A stretch of 59,913 nucleotides of DNA, taken from positions 1 through 59,913 of the forward strand of contig NZ_AXVJ01000065.1 in assembly GCF_000482465.1 (NCBI RefSeq), written 5' to 3'. How positions within the stretch are numbered: position 1 is the stretch's first letter; each line of letters opens with the position of its first letter. Both the position numbers and the translations under genes were made by a program. The notes below the pieces were generated by a model, which saw only the letters and a program-made list of their open reading frames with translations, had not been told where the DNA came from and did no database searches. This document shows positions 17,144 through 24,413 of the stretch, one piece after another. The DNA comes from Runella limosa DSM 17973 (GTDB lineage: Bacteria > Bacteroidota > Bacteroidia > Cytophagales > Spirosomataceae).

Positions 17144-17842
17144 TTATACCAGTTCGTATTCGTTTAAAAACTGCTGAATGTCAACTACTTCATTGAACAT
17201 TAGAATATCAATGATTGATAACCAAGGTACAAACTCATTTTTAAATTGAGCATACCCCACGGGTTTTGATTTTATAAAATTGAGCCGAATTCCTTTTTCT
17301 TCAAACACTGTTTTGTCGTAAAGCTCCATGCCACCAATCGGATTGATGTAATGCTGCGCTTTTTCCTGCAAACAAATATCCAAGATTCGTTCTTGCGCTT
17401 TCAGGTGTGTATTTTGGTAAATCGCCGAACTAGGGACAATTTCCGTTTTAATCGACAAATGGTCTGCCAAAAACCCAAAACCCGCCGCAATCCAGTCGCT
17501 CAATTTCTCAGCATCGAAATTGATAATTTTTTCCGTTACCTCAAAGGCCGTTAAATAAAATGGCGCTTTTTTATACCCTTGTTCGACAGTTTTCAACAAT
17601 TTACCTTTCCATTTTGGGTCATTTGAAAGGTAAATCTCGTTGATAAGCTTATTTTGGCTGGCCTCTTTAAGCGGAATCGTAAACAAATACTCTTGCCCGT
17701 TGACCAAGATACGATTCCGATTTATCCAGCCTTTATTAATGTAGTTGACGTCATCGTACAGCACAAACTTATCTACGGCATTCATCAGTTGTAAGTACCC
17801 GATGTACGGCATAAAATAAGGTTGCATAATGGCAAGACGCAT
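17144..17842 (-). CDS. WbqC-like family protein
   Basis: 232 residues, matching the WbqC family: MRLAIMQPYFMPYIGYLQLMNAVDKFVLYDDVNYINKGWINRNRIL at the N-terminus and INPIGGMELY later. The family is found in O-antigen and capsule loci next to amino-sugar genes; its biochemical role is poorly established, and acyl or amino-acid transfer to amino sugars has been proposed. It is adjacent to the LbH acetyltransferase (4 bp gap). An ATG start at 17842 places the conserved motif at the exact N-terminus. Confidence 0.88.
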   Translation of the reverse strand: MRLAIMQPYFMPYIGYLQLMNAVDKFVLYDDVNYINKGWINRNRILVNGQEYLFTIPLKEASQNKLINEIYLSNDPKWKGKLLKTVEQGYKKAPFYLTAFEVTEKIINFDAEKLSDWIAAGFGFLADHLSIKTEIVPSSAIYQNTHLKAQERILDICLQEKAQHYINPIGGMELYDKTVFEEKGIRLNFIKSKPVGYAQFKNEFVPWLSIIDILMFNEVVDIQQFLNEYELV

Positions 17843-17896
17843 AGATTAATCGTTTTTAGAATGATAAATAAAAGAGGTACACAGGGGTAGAAAGAG

Positions 17897-17929
17897 AACT
17901 TCTCGAAAGTTTTGAACTTTCGAGAAGTT
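17897..17929. repeat. 15-bp-arm hairpin, covarying relative of the 12014/14326 elements
   Basis: Arms AACTTCTCGAAAGTT (17897-17911) and AACTTTCGAGAAGTT (17915-17929) around TTG. Compared with the other two copies, two bases differ in the left arm and both are matched by complementary changes in the right arm. It lies directly after the stop of the 17933-20002 gene (minus strand). Confidence 0.8.
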
Positions 17930-17932
17930 GGG

Positions 17933-20002
17933 CTATTTCAATTTTCTTAGGTAGTAATCTTCTCCTGGCACAATCAGGTCTTTCATGGTTGTGTCTGTCC
18001 CCAAACGAATATCAGTCGGAAGAGGAGGAATGACATTTTTTGAGAAAAACAGGTAATCGGCTTCCTTAGGAATGGGCTGAACGCCTTTTTCAAAAGGATT
18101 GATGGTAATCAAGCGACGAGTGAGGTGTTTTCCGTATAGCGGATATTCAAAATCATCGTTGATAGTACCCAAGGCCACCGTGGCAGAGTCGGGTACTATT
18201 TGGTCAAACTTTTGGTAGGCTTTGGTAATATCAGGACGAGCAAAGGTCATCAATTCAATCCGTTCGGTCTTAAATGCCGACTTATGCCCAAGTGCATCAA
18301 AGGGCAAACAGCGCACGTTCAAAAATACCGCTAACAAGGCCGAAATACAGCCCAATACCGTCACGATGCCTACGTACGTTTTAAGCGCCCACGAGTAGCC
18401 CGATTTTTCGAGGCTATATTTGTGGCTAAACAACAGCGTCAAAAATAGCACGCCCAGTACTCCTGTTTCCTGAAAATAACGTCCTTTCCAAGGGTCGTAA
18501 GGTGCCGAATAGGATAAAGCGGCAAAGTGCAACAGCAACGCAATCGCCAAAAACCAATGCGCAGGTGAACGCACTAGGCCAATCAGTACCAAAAATAGCA
18601 AAGGAAATACCAACGCGAAACCGAAGATGCCCCAATAAGGATTTCCGTTAATAAACTCAAAACGGCGTTCAAACGTAAAAGGAACAATCGAAAACTCCGT
18701 CGTTTCGTCCAAGCGCATCTTCAGTTTGTCTTCCAAATAAACGAGTGGCTTACGCATAACTCGGTTGGCTTTTTGGCCTATTTCCACATTGCGAATACCA
18801 TCTAAATTGACAAAATCATAGGCATAGCGCACCGCATTGCGTGAACCTTGTTCAAATAAATTCCGAAGGCCTCCGTTGGAAGTAGCTCGTTCGATAGATT
18901 GGTGTTTGAGGGAAGTAGGTGGACCAATGGGGTGGCCAAATACTTCAATGTTTTTTAAATAGCCCGTTGGCAATGTCCAAATACAAAAACAGAGTGGAAT
19001 CGCAATCGCCAACTTTCCGATGGCTGGCCAGTTAAAAAAGCCTTTTTTTAGCCCCTTTTTTTCTCCCCAAGCATTTTGTAAAAATACGGTATAAATCATC
19101 ACCACAAATACCGAAGGTAGCAACAGCGTAAATGTTACTTTATGACCATAAACTACCCCAAACGCCAATGCTGCCAAGTATAAATAACGGTCTTCGCGCG
19201 TGATGCGGTAGGTGAACAAAAAATACAAAAGCGTACTAAAGTAAGCCGTCAAAACAATGTCGGTTTCGGTGGTGATGGCTTGCATTAAAAAATCCAAAAA
19301 CATGGCAAAAGCAAAAGCGGCAAAGAAACTCGCATTCAAGCGATTTTTTCCAACGCGTTGCGCAATGCCAAACACGGCCACTACCGTCATCCAGTACGAT
19401 AAATGATGGATAAGTTTAAAAGCGTTTTCAAAGCCCCCCGTCATCAAATAGGAATAAATTTGAATGGTGGTCACACTTTTAGGGTAGGTATCCATGTTCC
19501 AGTTGGTTCCACCAAAATGCGCCATCGTACCCCGTTGGATGTATTGCACAGCCCGATTGAGGTGGCCTGTCATGCTATCCCATTCGTTGGGTACAGTAAA
19601 CAAGACAAGGATTAAGTTGGTGATACCAATTACTGCTAGGGTTACAATCATGACCCCGAATAAAAAACGAAGGTAAGCACCACCGCTCACGTACCAGCGT
19701 TGTGCTGCGTGCCACCGCTGCACTAGCATTGTCAGCGGTGCAAAGGGCGTTTTTTGGGGGGCTATTTTTGAAAAAACACCCCAAATCAACGTAGGAGGTA
19801 CAAATACGCCCAGCGCCCAAGCCCATGTAGCACTGGTGAGGTGTAAAGGGGATAAACAAAAACCCGTGAGAATAATACTACTCGCAAAAAGGAGAAACGA
19901 AGTTAGTAGCCAGTCGATAAGCGACGGGCGACAAATTTGAGCGGCTGTCCGTCCGATGTATCCAACGAATACCCCGAAACATACTAAACTAAGCAATGCC
20001 AT
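17933..20002 (-). CDS. Large polytopic membrane protein, GT-C/ArnT-like
   Basis: 689 residues with about 12 membrane segments and a C-terminal soluble portion of roughly 130 residues. The first large loop reads NEWDSMTGHLNRAVQYIQRG, where an Asp after the first spans is typical of GT-C glycosyltransferases using lipid-phosphate sugar donors. A named family is not certain. ATG 20002 (MALLSLVCFGVF) is preferred: it starts 2 bp after the aminotransferase stop, whereas the longer frame to 20116 would overlap that gene by over 100 bp with an unlikely Arg/Cys-rich leader. Confidence 0.68.
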   Translation of the reverse strand: MALLSLVCFGVFVGYIGRTAAQICRPSLIDWLLTSFLLFASSIILTGFCLSPLHLTSATWAWALGVFVPPTLIWGVFSKIAPQKTPFAPLTMLVQRWHAAQRWYVSGGAYLRFLFGVMIVTLAVIGITNLILVLFTVPNEWDSMTGHLNRAVQYIQRGTMAHFGGTNWNMDTYPKSVTTIQIYSYLMTGGFENAFKLIHHLSYWMTVVAVFGIAQRVGKNRLNASFFAAFAFAMFLDFLMQAITTETDIVLTAYFSTLLYFLFTYRITREDRYLYLAALAFGVVYGHKVTFTLLLPSVFVVMIYTVFLQNAWGEKKGLKKGFFNWPAIGKLAIAIPLCFCIWTLPTGYLKNIEVFGHPIGPPTSLKHQSIERATSNGGLRNLFEQGSRNAVRYAYDFVNLDGIRNVEIGQKANRVMRKPLVYLEDKLKMRLDETTEFSIVPFTFERRFEFINGNPYWGIFGFALVFPLLFLVLIGLVRSPAHWFLAIALLLHFAALSYSAPYDPWKGRYFQETGVLGVLFLTLLFSHKYSLEKSGYSWALKTYVGIVTVLGCISALLAVFLNVRCLPFDALGHKSAFKTERIELMTFARPDITKAYQKFDQIVPDSATVALGTINDDFEYPLYGKHLTRRLITINPFEKGVQPIPKEADYLFFSKNVIPPLPTDIRLGTDTTMKDLIVPGEDYYLRKLK

Positions 20003-20004
20003 AG

Positions 20005-21078
20005 TTATAGATGTTGGTTTATCAACGTAGCTATTCGTCTGGCATCTTCGTGAGGTAGCTCGGCATGAAGCGGCAAACACACCACCCGCAACGAAATATC
20101 TTCTGACACGGGACAAGCTTCGGCTTCCTTTAAAAACGGAAGCTGATTGAGCGAAGGATAAAAATAACGACGTGGTACAATCTCGTGTTGTGCCAAAACG
20201 TCTCTCACCTGAAGTAGTTTTTCTTCTGACTCAAATACTACTGGATAGTATGAGTAGTTACGCTCTAGTCCATCAGCCCACTGAGGTGCTGACAAACGGC
20301 TCCAGTCGAGAAGCTCCGTATATACATCACAAACAGCCTTCCGTGCCTGAATCAATTGGGGAACCATTGGCAAATTGCAGAGCCCCATTGCGGCGTGTAG
20401 TTCCGAATTTTTGCCATTTACACCCATAAAGAAATAGTCATCTCCTCGGTGTCCAAAAGCGCGCATCAAGTGCATTTTTTCGTGCCGTTCGGAGGTATTG
20501 GTCACAATTGCCCCTCCTTCTACGGTATGGAACAATTTGGTGGCGTGGAAACTACACGTTGCAAAATCGCCGTAGGATAGCAGTGATTTCCCCAAATAAT
20601 TAGCTCCAAAGGCATGAGCTCCGTCGTAAATGACAACGAGTTTATATTTTCGGGCTATTTTCTCGATGGCTTCCACGTCGCAGGCATTGCCATAGACGTG
20701 GGTGGCCAAAATCGCCCGTGTATTTTCGGTGATAGCCGCTTCAATCAAACTGGGATTGATGCAATAGGTAGCGGGGTCAATATCGACAAAAACGGGTTTG
20801 AGGTTTTCCCACAAAATAACGTTGGTAGTCGCTACGTACGAAAAAGGCGTAGTGATAATCTCCCCAGCGGGTTCAAGTAGCTTTAATGCCATTTGAAGCA
20901 CGATGGTGCCGTTTCCGCAAAAAGACAAATACTCGACTCCAAGGTATTCTTTAAGTCCTTTTTCCAACTGCTGGGCCAAGGGGCCATTGTTGGTCAGCTG
21001 TGAATTGTCCCAGATTTGTTTTAAATAAGAAACATATTCATCAAAATCGGGAAGGTATGTTTTGGTAACGTTAATCAT
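20005..21078 (-). CDS. DegT/DnrJ/EryC1/StrS aminotransferase, VioA-like
   Basis: 357 residues from ATG 21078; an upstream TTG (21090) is less likely. PLP-dependent sugar aminotransferase. INVTKTYLPDFDEYVSYLKQIW..LTNNGPL resembles VioA and related nucleotide-4-keto-6-deoxyhexose transaminases, and SFHATKLFHTVEGGAI contains the Schiff-base lysine. GTxVLQMAL and IYDGAHAFG are the other family blocks (the Asp contacts the pyridine nitrogen). Likely product is a dTDP- or UDP-4-amino-4,6-dideoxyhexose, glutamate being the usual donor. The required 4,6-dehydratase is not in the window. Confidence 0.9.
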   Translation of the reverse strand: MINVTKTYLPDFDEYVSYLKQIWDNSQLTNNGPLAQQLEKGLKEYLGVEYLSFCGNGTIVLQMALKLLEPAGEIITTPFSYVATTNVILWENLKPVFVDIDPATYCINPSLIEAAITENTRAILATHVYGNACDVEAIEKIARKYKLVVIYDGAHAFGANYLGKSLLSYGDFATCSFHATKLFHTVEGGAIVTNTSERHEKMHLMRAFGHRGDDYFFMGVNGKNSELHAAMGLCNLPMVPQLIQARKAVCDVYTELLDWSRLSAPQWADGLERNYSYYPVVFESEEKLLQVRDVLAQHEIVPRRYFYPSLNQLPFLKEAEACPVSEDISLRVVCLPLHAELPHEDARRIATLINQHL

Positions 21079-21099
21079 TCGCTTGGACAATCCAGCCGT

Positions 21100-22350
21100 T
21101 TAAACCAATACTTCTGATTGGCTGATTTGAAAGTTAAACTGAGGGCGTACATAACCAGGCCATTTGCCATACCACGTCACACCTTCACGGTGATCTTCGA
21201 CTTCAAACGAAACCGCTTCGGCCAATTGGTATAAAACGGTAGAGGTATCTTTGACAACCATCACCGATATTACGTACGAACCATCATTAAGGAAGTTTCC
21301 AGGAATATCAAGCGTTGCCGATACTAAACCTTTGTCAAAAGACTGAGAGGTCGTCCCAACGTTAAAAATACACTCGCCCGTAAAGGCATAAAGGTGCAAG
21401 CTCAAGTTAAGGTCGGCGCGCTCGGCCATGTTCCAAAACTCAATGTGTACTTTTATGGGGGTCGTTACGTCGATGTACAATTTTCCACTGGCGTACGCAG
21501 GCTTCACCCGAATGCTACGGAAGCGAACTTCATCCGTTCCTGGGCCTTCTTCGGGCGTTTCCCAAGTGTGCTCAAGGGTAGTTTTTGCAACGTGGCTCAA
21601 GTAGTTGTTAACTACGTGTGTCGTATCTCCTTGTAATTTGAGACGGCCGTGTTCGAAATAGAAAGCACGATTACACAACGACTGCACTGCGGCTAGGTTG
21701 TGGCTCACAAACAAAATCGTGCGCCCACTTTCTGACACATCGCGCATTTTACCGAGGCATTTTTTCTGAAAATCAGCGTCTCCTACGGCCAATACTTCGT
21801 CGATAATAAGAATCTCAGGACTCAAATGCGCCGAAATGGCAAAGCCCAAACGAACGTACATTCCCGAAGAATAACGTTTTACGGGCGTATCCAAAAACTT
21901 ATCGACTCCCGCAAAATCAACAATGCTATCAAACGCAGCCTTGATTTCGTGGCGTTTCATGCCTAAAATAGCCCCGTTTAAGAAGATATTCTCGCGCCCA
22001 GTAAGTTCGGGGTGGAACCCAGTTCCTACTTCAAGCAAACTAGCGACTCGTCCTTTGATGGTCACTCGACCGTTAGTAGGCTCCGTGATTTTACTCAAAA
22101 TTTTCAGCAAAGTCGATTTGCCTGCACCGTTGTGACCAATGATACCAACGCGGTCGCCTTGGTTCACGCTAAAATTCACATCACGCAAGGCCCAAAACTC
22201 CTCGTGCTCAACTTCGTCTTCCTCTCCCTTGCCAAAAAAATGCTTAAACTTCTCCGAAAAAGTATCTCGTAGTGTAAAATTCTTACGAGCCTTTTTTTGG
22301 TGATCTATGATATATTTTTTGCTAATATCTTCCGCAACGATAACCTCCAT
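21100..22350 (-). CDS. wzt: Polysaccharide ABC exporter ATPase (Wzt-like) with C-terminal glycan-binding domain
   Basis: 416 residues. Walker A GHNGAGKST at about 72-80, signature YSSGMYVRLGF, Walker B EILIIDEVLAVGDADF, H-loop LFVSHN. After the nucleotide-binding domain come about 150 residues of beta-rich sequence in the position of Wzt_C, which in E. coli O8/O9a binds the non-reducing-end cap and couples chain termination to export. ATG 22350 is used (MEVIVAEDISKKY); a TTG at 22389 overlapping the Wzm stop is possible. Powers export of the undecaprenyl-linked glycan across the inner membrane with Wzm. Confidence 0.92.
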   Translation of the reverse strand: MEVIVAEDISKKYIIDHQKKARKNFTLRDTFSEKFKHFFGKGEEDEVEHEEFWALRDVNFSVNQGDRVGIIGHNGAGKSTLLKILSKITEPTNGRVTIKGRVASLLEVGTGFHPELTGRENIFLNGAILGMKRHEIKAAFDSIVDFAGVDKFLDTPVKRYSSGMYVRLGFAISAHLSPEILIIDEVLAVGDADFQKKCLGKMRDVSESGRTILFVSHNLAAVQSLCNRAFYFEHGRLKLQGDTTHVVNNYLSHVAKTTLEHTWETPEEGPGTDEVRFRSIRVKPAYASGKLYIDVTTPIKVHIEFWNMAERADLNLSLHLYAFTGECIFNVGTTSQSFDKGLVSATLDIPGNFLNDGSYVISVMVVKDTSTVLYQLAEAVSFEVEDHREGVTWYGKWPGYVRPQFNFQISQSEVLV

Positions 22351-22385
22351 TGGTCGTATAGGTATTGTTCTAGTTTCAAAAGTAA

Positions 22386-23228
22386 TCAAATGTAGTCAAC
22401 AAACGAATTTTCTTCTTTACGAAAATAGTAAATCGAAATACCCAATACAGCTACTGTGAAACCTATTGTACTGTACAAACTACTTACTTTAAAGAAGGCG
22501 CCGTCGCCCAAAAGACACCACTTAAACCCATCAATAATACTTACCATCGGGTTGAGATAATACAAGTCATACCACCAAGCTCCTTGGTTAGACTCTACCA
22601 TACTACTACTATAAGCGATAGGGCAGGCATAAAACCCGATTTGAACAATAAAAGGAATCAACTGGGCAATGTCCCTGAAGCGCACATTCATCACGGCAAA
22701 AAATAATCCAAAAGCCAGCGAAGCCGCCAATGTCAAAAGCACAAAAGCGGGAAAAAGCAAAAGTTGCCAACTCGGAAAATGTTTGTACCAGATGGCAATG
22801 AGTACATAAAGAACAATCGAAATAATAAAATCGACAAACCCCACAACCACCGAACTTAATGGCATGATTAAACGCGGGAAATAGGTTTTGGTGACCAAGT
22901 TAGAATTCAACAAAATACTGTGGCTAATTTGGGTAAAGGTTGTCGAGAAGAAGTTCCAAATGGTGATTCCCGCCAAGACCATCAACGGATAAGGGATTCC
23001 TTCATCTCCTTTGAATTTGGCTACTTTATCAAACACAAAAACCATGACGAGCATGGTTGCAAAAGGCCGAATGACAGCCCAGCCAGCCCCAACTACCGTT
23101 TGTTTGTAGCGAACTGATAAATCGCGACGAGACAGAATCAACAACAATTCACGATTTTTCCACAAGTCACGCCAGTAGTTTTTTGCTCCGTGGCCAGCTT
23201 CAATGATTACTTCTTCCGAATGCGCCAT
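22386..23228 (-). CDS. wzm: Polysaccharide ABC exporter permease (Wzm-like, ABC-2)
   Basis: 280 residues with six hydrophobic segments. YWRDLWKNRELLLILSRRDLSVRYKQTVVGAGWAVIRPF is the characteristic N-terminal amphipathic region of ABC-2 O-antigen/teichoate exporters, and FRDIAQLIPFIVQIGFYACPIAYSSS is the conserved late loop. Forms a dimeric channel with Wzt for lipid-linked glycan. Followed at once by wzt. A possible promoter element lies 26 bp upstream. Confidence 0.92.
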   Translation of the reverse strand: MAHSEEVIIEAGHGAKNYWRDLWKNRELLLILSRRDLSVRYKQTVVGAGWAVIRPFATMLVMVFVFDKVAKFKGDEGIPYPLMVLAGITIWNFFSTTFTQISHSILLNSNLVTKTYFPRLIMPLSSVVVGFVDFIISIVLYVLIAIWYKHFPSWQLLLFPAFVLLTLAASLAFGLFFAVMNVRFRDIAQLIPFIVQIGFYACPIAYSSSMVESNQGAWWYDLYYLNPMVSIIDGFKWCLLGDGAFFKVSSLYSTIGFTVAVLGISIYYFRKEENSFVDYI

Positions 23229-23253
23229 TGTTTTTTACGTTCAGATTTTACGC

Positions 23254-23261
23254 CAAAAATA
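23254..23261 (-). promoter_or_regulatory. Possible promoter -7 element (TATTTTTG) before wzm
   Basis: TAnnTTTG match on the minus strand in the 82-bp gap between the Wzz-like gene and wzm. No well-placed -33 TTG was found. It could give the exporter and assembly genes a promoter separate from the Wza/Wzz-like genes. Confidence 0.35.
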
Positions 23262-23310
23262 AAGCTTTGAGCAGGATTTCTCCCACCCAAAGCTTCTTTT
23301 CTGTTTTTAA

Positions 23311-24390
23311 TTATTTATTTTTCATGTCTCTCAATGCTTCGCCGTACGTTTGTTTGGCGAGCACAAAGATAATAGCCACAATGAGTCCTAACATCGCCCC
23401 AAACTTGGTATTCTCACGGGTGAATAGTCGCGTTTCAAGTGGTAAAACTGCGGGTTCGATGATGGTAAATAACGGAGCCTCTTTGACAATCGACATCCGT
23501 AAGTTTTCCAAACTCCGCGAAGCCTCCAAATAGAGCGAAGAAACAAAAGTATTACTTCGAGTTAAGCGTCCTTCTTCCACTTTGGCCGTGGGAGCAACCG
23601 CATCGGTATTGATGACCACAGTCCGTGCTAAACTGCTCTCAGTACGGTTCAACACACGTCCTAATGAATCCACCCGACGCTGCATGATACCCATCATCTC
23701 GCGCGACTTACGGGTTTGGGTTTCTTGGTAAACTCTTTCGATAGTCGTCAACAACAACTCCGCAAATGTTTTTGATACCTGCTCATTTTCCATCGACACC
23801 GTCAGGTCATAAAAAGCCGTCTTGATGTCAGGTTGCAAAATTTTGATTTCTCGGTCTTTTACCCGATAAAGTACCCCATCAAACACCTGGCGCTCTACTT
23901 TAGTCATGGAGTCGCGACGATTATGCGTAATACGTACATTCATCCATTCGGGCAAAAAGCCCGCCCATTCGTCTTGACGCAAGTAGGTCGAATCGAGGTA
24001 ATAGTTGACAAACTTCTCTTTTTTCCCATTACTCAAAGTCACCGTTGATAGCAACGCTCTTTCCAACACGGGGCGCGTTTTGATGACATAAAACAGGTTT
24101 TCTCCTCTAAACAATCCTGCATCACCGCCTTGTCCACCACCTGACATCCCCAGAAGGCTTCCAAAACCTCCCATGTCTTGTCCGCCAGACGCGCCACTGA
24201 TGCTAAAAACAATTTTAGCTAAGTATTGAAGACGTTTATTTTTTTCCGCATCTATGTAGTATCCTATTCCCGTACCAATTGCTGTAATTAATATAATAAT
24301 CCACCAATTTTTAAGAACTAGGTTTTTGGTAGCTATTATTTTTTGAAAAATCAGCTTGGGCGTGAGGGTTACTTGCTCTTGTTGTTCCAT
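23311..24390 (-). CDS. Wzz/GNVR-type chain-length or polysaccharide co-polymerase protein
   Basis: 359 residues. Membrane spans at about 28-45 and 330-350 bracket a large periplasmic region with predicted coiled-coil character around 225-270, the classic Wzz/PCP layout. A Gly/Ser-rich stretch at about 62-92 is typical of Bacteroidota members. There is no C-terminal tyrosine kinase domain, so this is not a complete Wzc. Probably governs chain length and/or bridges the inner-membrane exporter to the Wza-like protein encoded 23 bp upstream. Confidence 0.85.
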   Translation of the reverse strand: MEQQEQVTLTPKLIFQKIIATKNLVLKNWWIIILITAIGTGIGYYIDAEKNKRLQYLAKIVFSISGASGGQDMGGFGSLLGMSGGGQGGDAGLFRGENLFYVIKTRPVLERALLSTVTLSNGKKEKFVNYYLDSTYLRQDEWAGFLPEWMNVRITHNRRDSMTKVERQVFDGVLYRVKDREIKILQPDIKTAFYDLTVSMENEQVSKTFAELLLTTIERVYQETQTRKSREMMGIMQRRVDSLGRVLNRTESSLARTVVINTDAVAPTAKVEEGRLTRSNTFVSSLYLEASRSLENLRMSIVKEAPLFTIIEPAVLPLETRLFTRENTKFGAMLGLIVAIIFVLAKQTYGEALRDMKNK

Positions 24391-24413
24391 AAAAGCTTCT
24401 TAGTTAATTCTTT

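Noticed and set aside
19950-20116. Longer start (20116) for the GT-C-like membrane protein
   Set aside because: It would overlap the aminotransferase by over 100 bp and add an Arg/Cys-rich leader. ATG 20002 gives a clean first membrane span and a 2-bp gap.
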